A DNA stretch of 64,000 nt from Celeribacter baekdonensis (GCF_003047105.1 NZ_CP028475.1:1922001-1986000), one strand, 5' to 3'; positions 20,049 through 29,978 are shown, counted from the stretch's first letter. Numbers and translations are program-made. Notes: generated by a model from the sequence alone, not told the origin.

Positions 20049-20297
20049 TCAGACCTTTTTCTTTCGGTCCATCATGTCGAGCCGTTTTTTCAACTCTTCA
20101 TTCTCTTCGCGGGCCTTTTGCGCCATGGCGCGCACCGCGTCAAATTCATCGCGGGTGACGAAATCGCGGTCGGCCAACCAACGATCCACCAACCCTTTGA
20201 GCGCGGTGTCCGCCTCTTCTTTTGCTCCCTGAGCCACGCCCATGGCGTTGGTCATCAATTGGGAGATGTCATCGAGGATCTTGTTGCGGGTTTGCAT
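20049..20297 (-). CDS. ubiK: UbiK/YqiC accessory factor (BMFP domain)
   Basis: An 82-residue protein with an N-terminal amphipathic helix (Ile-Leu-Asp-Asp-Ile-Ser-Gln-Leu-Met) and a C-terminal coiled coil (about 45-76) ending in a Lys-rich tail, the layout of YqiC/UbiK. E. coli UbiK assists the aerobic ubiquinone synthesis complex, and homologues have membrane-fusing activity in vitro. It is divergent from lgt. The length is normal. Confidence 0.85.
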   Translation of the reverse strand: MQTRNKILDDISQLMTNAMGVAQGAKEEADTALKGLVDRWLADRDFVTRDEFDAVRAMAQKAREENEELKKRLDMMDRKKKV

Positions 20298-20398
20298 AGC
20301 TGTCTCCGAAACGCATTCGTGAATATCTCTTCCCTATATGGGGGCAAAAGGGCAAATCACAAGGTTGACTTCCCCGCCGCTCTTGAGACAGTTGCGCC

Positions 20399-21292
20399 AT
20401 GTTTCAAATGATCCCCGCCGTGATACAATTCCCCGACCTGTCGCCCATCTTGTTTGAGCTGGACCTTGGACCTATTCACTTTGCGCTCCATTGGTATGCG
20501 CTGGCCTATATCGGTGGATTTCTGATCGGCTGGCTGTTGATCATGCGCGCGCTCAAAACGCCGCGACTTTGGCCGAATGACACTCCGCCGATGGACCGCA
20601 CGGCATTCGAAGACCTGCTGACCTGGCTGATTTTGGGCGTCATCGTCGGCGGGCGGCTGGGCTATGTGTTGTTTTACAAACCGGGCTATTACCTCTCTCA
20701 TCCGATTGAAATCCCGATGGTCTGGCAAGGCGGAATGGCCTTTCACGGAGGTTTCATTGGCGTGGTGATTGCCGCAGCCCTGTGGGGCCGCAAACACAAG
20801 GTACCGCTTGGCTCGCTCGCCGACATGTTGGCGATGGCGACACCTCCGGGCTTGATGTTGGGGCGGATCGCCAATTTCGTGAACGCCGAATTGTGGGGCA
20901 AGCCATGGGATGGGCCTTGGGCGGTGGTTTTTCCGGGCGATGCAGCGCAGGCCTGTGCCACGATTTCCGCGCCCTGCGCCCGCCACCCCTCGCAACTCTA
21001 TGAGGCGGGGATGGAAGGGCTGATTCTCGGCGGCCTGTTGTTGGTGATGGTTTGGGGGTTTCGCGCCTTCAAACGTCCCGACCTTGTTGCGGGCGTGTTT
21101 TTTGCAGGCTACGGCATCTCGCGCTTTATCGTCGAATTTTTCCGCCAAGCCGACGGCCAATTCATCACCGCCACCAATCCAAATGGCGCGGTGTTTGCCG
21201 GGATGCAAATGGGCCAACTTCTGTCCCTTCCGATGATCCTGATCGGCATGTTTTTTGTCGTCCGAGCCCTGCGTGGACCGCGCCCGGCATGA
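20399..21292 (+). CDS. lgt: Prolipoprotein diacylglyceryl transferase
   Basis: A 297-residue inner-membrane enzyme that moves diacylglyceryl from phosphatidylglycerol to the lipobox cysteine, the first step of lipoprotein maturation. Seven hydrophobic segments are visible, with Met-Ala-Phe-His-Gly-Gly near 112 and the Lgt signature Gly-Arg-Ile-Ala-Asn-Phe-Val-Asn near 157. Its stop overlaps the start of the methyltransferase gene (ATGA). The M48 and other lipoproteins of the cell are its substrates. Confidence 0.97.
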   Translation: MFQMIPAVIQFPDLSPILFELDLGPIHFALHWYALAYIGGFLIGWLLIMRALKTPRLWPNDTPPMDRTAFEDLLTWLILGVIVGGRLGYVLFYKPGYYLSHPIEIPMVWQGGMAFHGGFIGVVIAAALWGRKHKVPLGSLADMLAMATPPGLMLGRIANFVNAELWGKPWDGPWAVVFPGDAAQACATISAPCARHPSQLYEAGMEGLILGGLLLVMVWGFRAFKRPDLVAGVFFAGYGISRFIVEFFRQADGQFITATNPNGAVFAGMQMGQLLSLPMILIGMFFVVRALRGPRPA

Positions 21293-22368
21293 CGCAGATG
21301 ACGCCGCTTGCCGACCTTTTGATCCGCCGCATCCGGCAGACGGGTCCGATGTCTTTGGCGGAGTTTATGAGCGACTGTTTGCTGCATCCCGAACACGGTT
21401 ACTACACCACGCGCGATCCCTTGGGCGCAGGCGGCGATTTCACCACAGCACCGGAAATCAGCCAGATGTTTGGCGAAATGATCGGGCTGTGTCTGGCGCA
21501 AAACTGGTTGGACCAAGGCGCACCCTCGCCGTTTGTCTTGGCCGAAATCGGCCCCGGACGCGGCACCTTGATGGCCGATATTTTGCGGGTGACCAAAACC
21601 GTCCCCGGGCTACACGCCGCACTGCAGGTGCATTTGATCGAAGCCTCTCCAACGCTAAAAGCGGCACAGGCCAAGGCGCTGGCCGCCTATCAGGTCACAT
21701 GGCTTGAGAGCGTGATGGGCCTCCCCGAAGCGCCTTTGTGGTTGGTCGCCAACGAGTTTTTCGACGCCCTGCCGATCCGCCAATTCACCCGCGATGGCGC
21801 GAGGTGGCGCGAGGCGCAGGTGGGATTGGCCGACGGCACCTTGACCCTTGGTCTCTCTGCCGCCGCCCCAATGCCCGAACTGGCGCCCCGTATGAGTGAC
21901 ACCAAAGACGGTGATATCGTCGAGACCTGTCCGGCCGCCGCGCCCATTGTGACCGAAATCGCCACGCGCATCGCACAGTATGGTGGCGCGGCGGTCTTTG
22001 TCGATTATGGCGATTGGCGCTCGCTGGGCGATACGTTTCAGGCGCTTGAGGCGCATCAGATGGTCGATCCTCTCGCACGCCCCGGCTCTGCCGATCTCAC
22101 CGCCCATGTGGCGTTTGAAGCCTTGGCGCACGCGGCACAAAACGCAGGCGCCGTAGCGTCTCAGATGATCCCGCAGGGAATGCTCTTGGGACGCCTCGGG
22201 ATCTCTGCGCGCGCCGAAGCGCTTGCCACAAAGTTGAGCGGTGAGGCCCTAAAATCTCACATCGCCGCATTTGACAGGTTGACCTCACCCGCAGAAATGG
22301 GAACGCTTTTCAAAGCACTCGCCCTCGCCCCCACAGCCAAATTACTGCCACCAGGATTTGACGCATGA
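21289..22368 (+). CDS. NDUFAF7/MidA-like SAM-dependent methyltransferase
   Basis: A 359-residue class I methyltransferase of the family to which human NDUFAF7 belongs, which methylates an arginine of a complex I subunit. Visible are His-Pro-Glu-His-Gly-Tyr-Tyr near 27, the SAM loop Glu-Ile-Gly-Pro-Gly-Arg-Gly-Thr-Leu near 85, and Ala-Asn-Glu-Phe-Phe-Asp-Ala-Leu-Pro near 151. The start overlaps the lgt stop and the stop overlaps the pgeF start, so all three are translated from one mRNA. The bacterial substrate is inferred. Confidence 0.9.
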   Translation: MTQMTPLADLLIRRIRQTGPMSLAEFMSDCLLHPEHGYYTTRDPLGAGGDFTTAPEISQMFGEMIGLCLAQNWLDQGAPSPFVLAEIGPGRGTLMADILRVTKTVPGLHAALQVHLIEASPTLKAAQAKALAAYQVTWLESVMGLPEAPLWLVANEFFDALPIRQFTRDGARWREAQVGLADGTLTLGLSAAAPMPELAPRMSDTKDGDIVETCPAAAPIVTEIATRIAQYGGAAVFVDYGDWRSLGDTFQALEAHQMVDPLARPGSADLTAHVAFEALAHAAQNAGAVASQMIPQGMLLGRLGISARAEALATKLSGEALKSHIAAFDRLTSPAEMGTLFKALALAPTAKLLPPGFDA

Positions 22369-23123
22369 GCCTTGAAATCATCACCTCCGACGCGCTCGAT
22401 GGCGTAACACACGGGTTTTTCACCCGCAAAGGTGGGGCCTCTTCGGGGGTGTTTGAGGGGCTGAACTGCGGGCTTGGCTCCACGGATCAATCCGACATCG
22501 TAAAAATCAACCGCGCGCGGGTGGCAAAGGCTATGGATCTCACCCCAGATCAGCTCTGCGCCGCGCATCAAATCCACTCTGCCGATGTGGCGATTGTCAC
22601 CGGGCCGCAGACTGGCGCGTTCCCAAAGGCCGATGCTTTGGTCACCGATCAACCGGGATTGGCCTTGGTGATTCTGACCGCTGATTGTCAGCCGGTTCTG
22701 TTTGCCGATCGCGACAATGGCGTCATCGGTGCGGCCCATGCCGGATGGAAGGGCGCGATGGCCGGGGTGCTTGAGGCGACGATTGAGGCAATGGAGACCT
22801 TGGGCGCGAAACGCGAGGCGATCACCGCCATTGTCGGCCCGTCAATTTCACAGCGCGCCTATGAGGTCGGTCCTGAATTCTTTGAGGATTTCTACGCTGA
22901 GAACCCGATCTACGCGCGGTTCTTCACCAATGGCACGGGCGACCGCTACCTCTTTGATCTTCCGGCTTTTGGCCTTTATCGTCTGCGTGAGGCGGGGGTT
23001 GGTCACGCCGAATGGACCCGCCATTGCACCTATTTCGATCCGTCCCGGTTTTATTCCTATCGCCGCTCGGTGCATCGCAAAGAGGCGGATTACGGACGGC
23101 TCATTGCCGCGATCCGTCTTTAA
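22365..23123 (+). CDS. pgeF: Peptidoglycan editing factor PgeF (YfiH/DUF152)
   Basis: A 252-residue copper/zinc amidase-like protein. The family signature is complete: Ala-His-Gln-Ile-His near 66, Thr-Ala-Asp-Cys near 105 and Ala-Ala-His-Ala-Gly-Trp-Lys-Gly near 124, giving the His/Cys/His metal site. PgeF removes L-Ser wrongly placed in peptidoglycan precursors in E. coli; older annotations call it polyphenol oxidase or laccase. It is the last gene of the lgt operon. Confidence 0.93.
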   Translation: MSLEIITSDALDGVTHGFFTRKGGASSGVFEGLNCGLGSTDQSDIVKINRARVAKAMDLTPDQLCAAHQIHSADVAIVTGPQTGAFPKADALVTDQPGLALVILTADCQPVLFADRDNGVIGAAHAGWKGAMAGVLEATIEAMETLGAKREAITAIVGPSISQRAYEVGPEFFEDFYAENPIYARFFTNGTGDRYLFDLPAFGLYRLREAGVGHAEWTRHCTYFDPSRFYSYRRSVHRKEADYGRLIAAIRL

Positions 23124-23441
23124 GACGGTTCAGCGTTTGGGCCGTTGGTCTCTCTGACCCCGGCGCATTGTGGCGAGAATACGGCTTAGCCTCGCCCCAT
23201 TCCTGCCAGAAACAATCCCCAAAACTCTCAAGCATTGTTTCCACCATTTCGGAATTAACATTATATTACTTATGGTTAACGCGACATCTCCGCACCACGT
23301 ACTATAGGTATCTTTTCCCTTACCACGCACCATTTTTTTCTGCTCCAAACGCCGCATTTTTGCCGAAGCGAGACGGCATATTGGGATCAACAAAACAGCA
23401 AACCGGGCAGAGCGCCCCGATGACATAGAGTGAGAGCAGAG
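23124..23441. other. Gene-free stretch with AT-rich dyad
   Basis: About 320 bp without a supported gene. The central part is AT-rich and holds TTAACAT (23255-23261) facing ATGGTTAA (23272-23279), whose complement TTAACCAT matches the CtrA half-site of Caulobacter and relatives. Control of the 48-residue protein downstream is possible but unproven. Confidence 0.35.
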
Positions 23442-23588
23442 ATGAAAAACCGCCGCTGGATGAAATCAATGATCGCCGAAGCCAAAAAGACTGACGTGCA
23501 AATGCCATGGGCCCGCGGCCTGCGCCGCGATGCGTTCATTGCCAAAAAGACCGGCGTACGGCCAATGAAACTCGTCGCTTCGGCCTAA
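23442..23588 (+). CDS. Small basic conserved protein (48 residues)
   Basis: An ATG-to-TAA frame for a 48-residue basic protein: Met-Lys-Asn-Arg-Arg-Trp-Met-Lys-Ser at the start, a Thr-Asp-Val-Gln-Met-Pro-Trp-Ala-Arg-Gly middle and a Pro-Met-Lys-Leu-Val-Ala end. A purine-rich AGAGCAGAG precedes the start. I recall near-identical short proteins in other Rhodobacteraceae, and the regular codon use supports coding. No function is known; the charge suggests RNA, DNA or membrane association. Confidence 0.6.
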   Translation: MKNRRWMKSMIAEAKKTDVQMPWARGLRRDAFIAKKTGVRPMKLVASA

Positions 23589-23796
23589 AGCGATTCGCGG
23601 TTTTGCCGTGAGACTGGCACGCACTGCGCCAAACCTCCGCCGAATTGCAGTCGAATTTAGAAACAATAGAACGGTGGACCATGGGACTGGATCCGCCGTT
23701 TACTGTAATTAGATAAAATTTTTGACAATGCATGCGAAACCGGGTGATCGTTGACGCACTGTACCGGTGGGGGCCGACACAGTGACGAGGTGACCT

Positions 23797-24639
23797 ATGT
23801 CGCAACCCCTAAGAGGTGCATCCACATCGATGCGCCGATCCAACACCGTTGCCGACTTTGGCCTCTCCCATCATGACAGATCCGTTCAACCCGCGTGGAC
23901 CGTACGCCGCACCCGCCCCTATGAACGCCCCGCAGATCAGCCCGTCATCATGCGGCGCAGCTATGATATTCAATGGCTTGCCGCAAACGGCGACATTCGC
24001 GATGCGGCACTGTCGGCCCCGGCCCTACCCGTTTTTGAATCCGCCTTTAATGCCTTTGCCCGTGGCGCATTGATCCCCACCCCCAAGGGCCCCGTCGCGA
24101 TCGAAGACCTGTTGCCCGGCGATCAAGTGGAGACTGTCGAAGGCGATGTACAGAGGGTGGACTGGATCGGCTCGATGCAGATCGACACCCGCGGCACCCG
24201 TGCGCAGGACGCAAACCCTGAGCGCCTGTACCGGATCACCGCCGACACCTTTGGTCTTGGCCGTCCCGCACCGGATTTGATGTTGGGAGCAGGCGCACGC
24301 TACCTGTACCGCGCCAATGCGCTCAAATCCTATCTTGGCACGACCCAAGCGCTGGCCCCTGTGCCCAGTCTGGTGGATGGCGTTTCCGTGATCGAAGTGA
24401 CACCGATGTCCTCCGTGCGCAGTTACCATATTGGCCTGAGCCAGCATCGGTTGATCCGCGTCAACGGGGTCGAGCTTGAGAGCTATCATCCGGGCACCAC
24501 GGCATCGCGCCAATTGCCAAGCGAGCTGCGAGCACAATTCATGGCGCTGTTTCCGCATTTGGACGGGCTTGGGGCCTTTGGCGCAATGTCCTATCCGCGC
24601 CTGTCCCCGACCGATTTGATCATGCTAGACACCGCCTGA
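23797..24639 (+). CDS. Hint domain-containing protein
   Basis: A 280-residue protein with a Hedgehog/intein-type Hint fold from about 88 to 235: Ala-Arg-Gly-Ala-Leu-Ile-Pro-Thr, then Val-Ala-Ile-Glu-Asp-Leu-Leu-Pro-Gly-Asp and Val-Asp-Trp-Ile-Gly. The block-A nucleophile position, usually Cys or Ser, is Ala here, so self-cleavage is unlikely. Such proteins are numerous in Rhodobacteraceae and often cell-surface related. The first 85 residues are disordered-looking and Arg-rich. GAGGTGACCT precedes the ATG. Role unknown. Confidence 0.82.
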   Translation: MSQPLRGASTSMRRSNTVADFGLSHHDRSVQPAWTVRRTRPYERPADQPVIMRRSYDIQWLAANGDIRDAALSAPALPVFESAFNAFARGALIPTPKGPVAIEDLLPGDQVETVEGDVQRVDWIGSMQIDTRGTRAQDANPERLYRITADTFGLGRPAPDLMLGAGARYLYRANALKSYLGTTQALAPVPSLVDGVSVIEVTPMSSVRSYHIGLSQHRLIRVNGVELESYHPGTTASRQLPSELRAQFMALFPHLDGLGAFGAMSYPRLSPTDLIMLDTA

Positions 24640-24693
24640 TCCGCGCAAAACGCCACGCCTTTCGATCCCAATCCCTCCAGGTGGCGATCAACG

Positions 24694-24727
24694 AAAACGG
24701 CCCGGCCAAAAGGCACGGGCCGTTTTT
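24694..24727. terminator. Bidirectional intrinsic terminator
   Basis: AAAACGGCCCG pairs with CGGGCCGTTTT around an 11-base loop, followed by T. It lies between the convergent Hint gene and the leftward Lrp-type gene. Confidence 0.88.
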
Positions 24728-24750
24728 ATCTATAAGGTAGACAGGCCGCG

Positions 24751-25251
24751 TTAGGCGTTTTGCGCCAAACGGGCTTCGAGCACTTCAAAGGGCACACCCG
24801 GCTCATCCTTGGCACAGCGGATCACCAATGAGGTTTTGACACTGGCGACATTCGCGGTCGACAACAGCTCGCCAGTGAGGAAACTTTGGAAAGTCGACAG
24901 GTCAGGCGCAACACATTTAAGGATGAAATCCACCTCGCCGTTCAACATGTGGCATTCGCGGACCAAGGGCCATTCGCGGCATTTCGCTTCGAATTTCGAC
25001 AGATCGACCTCGGCCTGACTTTGCAGCCCGACCATTGCAAACACCTGAACTTCAAAATTCAGCGCCCGTGCGTCAACGACAGCGTGATAGCCTTTGATGT
25101 AGCCGCTCTCCTCTAAGGTGCGCACCCGGCGGAGGCAGGGCGGCGCGGAAATCCCCACACGTTTGGCCAACTCAACGTTGGTCATCCGACCGTCGGCCTG
25201 CAATTCAGCAAGGATTTTGCGGTCGATGTCGTCGAGCTTGTGAGGGGGCAT
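24751..25251 (-). CDS. Lrp/AsnC family transcriptional regulator
   Basis: A 166-residue regulator with an N-terminal winged helix-turn-helix (Asp-Asp-Ile-Asp-Arg-Lys-Ile-Leu, then Val-Gly-Ile-Ser-Ala-Pro-Pro-Cys-Leu-Arg-Arg-Val) and a C-terminal RAM domain that senses amino acids and forms octamers. I chose Met-Pro-Pro-His at 25251 with GGAG upstream over the longer frame from 25326. It is divergent from trxB. A perfect CATGTTT palindrome 32 bp upstream may be its own site. The ligand is unknown. Confidence 0.9.
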   Translation of the reverse strand: MPPHKLDDIDRKILAELQADGRMTNVELAKRVGISAPPCLRRVRTLEESGYIKGYHAVVDARALNFEVQVFAMVGLQSQAEVDLSKFEAKCREWPLVRECHMLNGEVDFILKCVAPDLSTFQSFLTGELLSTANVASVKTSLVIRCAKDEPGVPFEVLEARLAQNA

Positions 25252-26548
<1,297 letters not shown>

Positions 26549-26875
26549 CCGACCCCTGCGCCCCGGTCTTTTGCCCCGCCCGACCGTCCCCAAGTGAAAC
26601 CGAGTCGCACCTCTGCAGGCGGCCAATCTCGGATGGGGGCCAGATGCGGCGTATACAAAAATGGTGAAACCGGGACATTGATCTCGTCGGATCAACTTTT
26701 GTCAGAAAATTAGTCGGAATTGATCAAAGAATGAGGCCTTTGGGCCTCATTTGCATTTTCTGCACCTGCAGCATGTTGATTTTTACGCCGACCTCAGGCT
26801 AATCGAACGAGACCGATCCGCCCGGGATCGGTTATTGTACATTGTCGAACTGTCCAGCCAAAAAAGGCCTTCTGT
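26549..26875 (+). promoter_or_regulatory. Leader of the sulfate-activation gene
   Basis: These 327 bp hold no supported gene. Features in order: dyad TTGATC-TCGTCG-GATCAA at 26678-26695, a second TTGATCAA at 26720-26727, a strong hairpin AATGAGGCC/GGCCTCATT at 26730-26751 that could end trxB transcripts, and a hairpin ACCGATCC/GGATCGGT at 26812-26832. They could form an operator and structured leader; no known riboswitch class is recognised. Confidence 0.4.
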
Positions 26876-28588
26876 ATGTCCCAAAACCTTGCACCGATCC
26901 CCGAGCTTTTTGTCTCCTATGAGAGCGCGCAAAAGCTGAAAGTTGAGGCCGGCGATCTCGTCAGCTGGGATTTGACCCCGCGCCAGATTTGCGACCTAGA
27001 GTTGCTGATGAACGGTGGATTTAACCCGCTCAAAGGGTTTCTGACCGAGGCCGATTATGATGGCGTCGTTGACAACATGCGCCTGGCGGACGGAACGCTT
27101 TGGCCGATGCCGATCACATTGGATGTCTCCGAAACCTTCGCTGAGACACTTGAAGCAGGCCAAGACATCGCACTGCGCGACCAAGAGGGCGTGATCCTTG
27201 CGACCATGACCGTTACCGACAATTGGGTCCCGAACAAAGCAAAAGAGGCCGAAAAGGTCTTTGGCGCCGATGATGACGCGCATCCGGCCGTGAACTACCT
27301 CCATAACACCGCTGGCAAAGTCTACCTCGGCGGCCCGATCACCGGCATCCAACAGCCGGTACATTACGATTTCCGCGCCCGTCGCGACACGCCAAACGAA
27401 TTGCGCGCCTATTTCCGCAAAATGGGCTGGCGCAAAGTTGTGGCGTTCCAAACCCGCAACCCGTTGCACCGCGCACACCAGGAACTGACCTTCCGCGCCG
27501 CGAAAGAAGCCCAAGCCAACCTTTTGATCCATCCGGTTGTCGGCATGACCAAGCCGGGCGATGTGGATCACTTCACCCGCGTGCGTTGCTACGAAGCGGT
27601 GCTGGACAAATACCCGGCCTCGACCACCGCAATGTCGCTTTTGCCGCTGGCCATGCGCATGGCGGGCCCCCGCGAAGCCGTGTGGCACGGTCTGATCCGC
27701 GCCAATTATGGCTGTACCCATTTCATCGTGGGTCGTGACCACGCAGGCCCCGGCAACAACTCCAAAGGCGAAGATTTCTATGGCCCCTATGATGCGCAGG
27801 ACCTGTTCCGCGAGCATCAAGACGAAATGGGCATCGAAATGGTCGACTTCAAACACATGGTTTGGGTCGCCGAGCGCGCACAGTACGAAGCCATCGACGA
27901 GATCGAAGACAAGGATAAAATCACCATCCTGAACATCTCCGGCACCGAGCTGCGTCGCCGCTTGGCCGAAGGTCTTGAGATCCCGGAATGGTTCTCTTTC
28001 CCAGAGGTTGTGAAAGAACTGCGTCGCACCAAACCGCCGCGTTCCAAGCAGGGGTTCACCGTGTTCTTCACCGGCTTCTCTGGCTCCGGCAAATCCACCA
28101 TCGCCAACGCTTTGATGGTCAAACTGATGGAAATGGGCGGTCGCCCGGTCACGCTTCTCGATGGCGACATCGTGCGCAAGAACCTGTCTTCTGAGCTGGG
28201 CTTCTCGAAAGAGCACCGTGACCTCAACATCCGCCGTATCGGCTATGTGGCCTCTGAGATCACCAAAAACGGCGGCATCGCCATCTGTGCGCCGATCGCG
28301 CCTTATGCCACCACCCGTCGCGCCGTGCGCGAAGATGTTGAAGCCTTTGGTGCCTTTGTCGAAGTCCACGTTGCGACCTCGATCGAAGAGTGTGAAAAAC
28401 GCGACCGCAAGGGTCTCTACAAACTCGCCCGCGAAGGTAAAATCAAAGAGTTCACCGGGATTTCTGACCCTTACGATGTCCCGGAAAAACCTGAACTGCG
28501 CGTTGAAACCGTTGGCACCGATGTCGACAACTGTGCACATCAGGTGATTTTGAAACTCGAAGCAATGGGTTTGATCGCCGCTCACTAA
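26876..28588 (+). CDS. Bifunctional sulfate adenylyltransferase / APS kinase
   Basis: A 570-residue fusion. Residues 1-390 are a Sat/Met3-type ATP sulfurylase with Gln-Thr-Arg-Asn-Pro-Leu-His-Arg-Ala-His at 192-201 and a Gly-Arg-Asp-His-Ala-Gly motif near 285. Residues from 394 are an APS kinase (CysC) with Walker A Gly-Phe-Ser-Gly-Ser-Gly-Lys-Ser at 400-407. It turns sulfate into PAPS in two ATP-using steps in the cytoplasm. This single-chain form replaces CysDN plus CysC. No sulfite-forming genes are adjacent. Both active sites look intact. Confidence 0.95.
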   Translation: MSQNLAPIPELFVSYESAQKLKVEAGDLVSWDLTPRQICDLELLMNGGFNPLKGFLTEADYDGVVDNMRLADGTLWPMPITLDVSETFAETLEAGQDIALRDQEGVILATMTVTDNWVPNKAKEAEKVFGADDDAHPAVNYLHNTAGKVYLGGPITGIQQPVHYDFRARRDTPNELRAYFRKMGWRKVVAFQTRNPLHRAHQELTFRAAKEAQANLLIHPVVGMTKPGDVDHFTRVRCYEAVLDKYPASTTAMSLLPLAMRMAGPREAVWHGLIRANYGCTHFIVGRDHAGPGNNSKGEDFYGPYDAQDLFREHQDEMGIEMVDFKHMVWVAERAQYEAIDEIEDKDKITILNISGTELRRRLAEGLEIPEWFSFPEVVKELRRTKPPRSKQGFTVFFTGFSGSGKSTIANALMVKLMEMGGRPVTLLDGDIVRKNLSSELGFSKEHRDLNIRRIGYVASEITKNGGIAICAPIAPYATTRRAVREDVEAFGAFVEVHVATSIEECEKRDRKGLYKLAREGKIKEFTGISDPYDVPEKPELRVETVGTDVDNCAHQVILKLEAMGLIAAH

Positions 28589-28611
28589 CGGCTCAACACC
28601 TTGATCACAAG

Positions 28612-28643
28612 AAAGCCCCGATCCTAAGGACCGGGGCTTTTTA
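28612..28643. terminator. Bidirectional intrinsic terminator
   Basis: AAAGCCCCGATCC pairs with GGACCGGGGCTTT (one mismatch) around TAA, followed by TT. It lies between the convergent sulfate gene and the leftward cytochrome gene. Confidence 0.9.
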
Positions 28644-28663
28644 TGTGATCTGTGTGGGCGACT

Positions 28664-29146
28664 TTAATGCGGCGACATGCGTTTGATAAGATTGTCTTTC
28701 AAAATGAACTGATGGTAGAGCGCGGCGGCGACATGAGCGATGATCAGGGCGAGAGCCAGGTTGATCAACAGCACATGAACCTCGGCGGCAATATCAACCC
28801 CAAGGAACCATGCCGAAGCCCCGGCCATAGGTGCCAAAAGCAGTGTCGCATAAAGGCCGACATGAACCAATTGCGCGGCCTTTTCCATCAGCGGATGCGG
28901 CGCAGCGGGCATAGCGGGCGCACCTTGGATCAGGCGCACAAGGATACGCAGAATCATCAACACAATCGTTACCACGCCAACGATCACATGGAGTTTGGCT
29001 GTCAGATTGGTGTTCACGCCGGTTTCCATAAAGGCATCGAACGCGCGTTCCATGCCATCGGAAACAACATAGTTAAAGGCAAAGGTCAAAACGACGGCCC
29101 AGTGCAGCAGCTTTTGCAACATGGAATAAGATTGGGAGGTTTTCAT
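28664..29146 (-). CDS. Cytochrome b561 family protein
   Basis: A 160-residue membrane protein with four hydrophobic segments and the CybB pattern of haem-binding histidines: His15 in Leu-Leu-His-Trp, His52 in Lys-Leu-His-Val, His94 and a C-terminal pair near His138 and His144. It probably passes electrons between ubiquinol and a periplasmic partner or superoxide. The length is slightly below the 170-180 residues usual for CybB. It stands alone. Confidence 0.88.
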   Translation of the reverse strand: MKTSQSYSMLQKLLHWAVVLTFAFNYVVSDGMERAFDAFMETGVNTNLTAKLHVIVGVVTIVLMILRILVRLIQGAPAMPAAPHPLMEKAAQLVHVGLYATLLLAPMAGASAWFLGVDIAAEVHVLLINLALALIIAHVAAALYHQFILKDNLIKRMSPH

Positions 29147-29161
29147 ATTACGCTCACTCTA

Positions 29162-29310
29162 AGGTCAGTTGGGGAAAGACCGAGCGTGTCCGCTCGGTGG
29201 TGCCTGACCTAGAGATAGGCATGAGCCCGGCCCAAGCGCAAATGTTGATTGGCCACTATTTGCGGACCTATACCTTGAGTTTACCCCGTTTGGGGGGCGC
29301 GCCGGGCTCA
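29162..29310. repeat. Nested hairpins between cytochrome b561 and DUF1150 genes
   Basis: ACCGAGCG/CGCTCGGT form a perfect 8-bp hairpin with a TGTC loop near 29179-29198, enclosed by AGGTCAG (29162-29168) and CTGACCT (29204-29210). A second 9-bp inverted repeat, TGAGCCCGG at 29222-29230 and CCGGGCTCA at 29302-29310, follows. They may act as the end of the leftward hsp20-DUF1150 transcript. Confidence 0.45.
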
Positions 29311-29320
29311 AAGGTGATTT

Positions 29321-29560
29321 TTAGTGCACATTCACCGGCGCAAAGTCATTTTCCCGAGCAAGCGCAAAGGCCAAAGACAGATTGGCCACAAGTGCAAGCC
29401 GCGTCCCATCGGCGTCATTCACCGAATAAATATGATCCAAGCCTTCAGCCTGACTTTGCACCTCTGCGGGCAAGTCAGAGACAGCAACAGGACGGACGTA
29501 GACGATTTTTTCCTCGGCTGCGCCTTCTGATGCCGGAAAATGTGGGTATGTCGCATTCAT
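29321..29560 (-). CDS. DUF1150 family protein
   Basis: A 79-residue protein of the DUF1150 family, with a Val-Arg-Pro-Val-Ala-Val-Ser-Asp-Leu-Pro core and a Gly-Thr-Arg-Leu-Ala-Leu-Val segment followed by Phe-Ala-Leu-Ala-Arg. DUF1150 genes nearly always follow an hsp20 gene in alphaproteobacteria, as here with a 4-bp gap, so a role in the same heat-shock response is likely. GGAAGGGAT precedes the chosen Met at 29560. The biochemical role is unknown. Confidence 0.88.
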   Translation of the reverse strand: MNATYPHFPASEGAAEEKIVYVRPVAVSDLPAEVQSQAEGLDHIYSVNDADGTRLALVANLSLAFALARENDFAPVNVH

Positions 29561-29564
29561 TGGC

Positions 29565-29978
29565 TTATCCCTTCCGAATTTGAATGGTTTGAACAACGCT
29601 CTCGGCCACGGCGCGTCTGAGATCTATGTGCAAGAGCCCGTTTTCTGTCGAGGCCCCAGTGACCTCGACACCATCAGCCAGCACAAACGCGCGCTGAAAC
29701 TGACGGCCCGCGATGCCGCGATGCAGGAAAACCCGCGCCTCCTCATCCTCGGCTTGGCGTCCGCGCACAACCAATTGCCGATCCTCCAAAGTGATCGACA
29801 GGTCCGCATCTGAAAACCCCGCCACCGCGAGCGTGATCCGATAGGTGTGATCGGAAGATTGCTCAATATTATAGGGCGGATAAGACCCCGCATCCGATTT
29901 TGCGGTGCGTTCCACCAGGCGTTCCAATTGGTCAAATCCCAACAGAAACGGATGGGCTCCGAAACTTACTTTTGTCAT
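29565..29978 (-). CDS. Hsp20 family small heat-shock protein
   Basis: A 137-residue alpha-crystallin protein like IbpA. Residues about 33-125 form the beta-sandwich, with Tyr-Arg-Ile-Thr-Leu-Ala-Val-Ala-Gly-Phe and a Gly-Leu-Leu-His-Ile-Asp-Leu motif near the end. It holds unfolding proteins for refolding. A much longer open frame reaches 30731, but Met-Thr-Lys-Val at 29978 follows AAAGGACG and is the family start. A sigma-32-like promoter lies 70 bp upstream, and DUF1150 follows in the same operon. Confidence 0.93.
   Translation of the reverse strand: MTKVSFGAHPFLLGFDQLERLVERTAKSDAGSYPPYNIEQSSDHTYRITLAVAGFSDADLSITLEDRQLVVRGRQAEDEEARVFLHRGIAGRQFQRAFVLADGVEVTGASTENGLLHIDLRRAVAESVVQTIQIRKG

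Noticed and set aside
29222..29310. 9-bp inverted repeat as a mobile element
   Set aside because: The arms are short, there is no target duplication and no second copy in the window; an RNA 3' structure is simpler.
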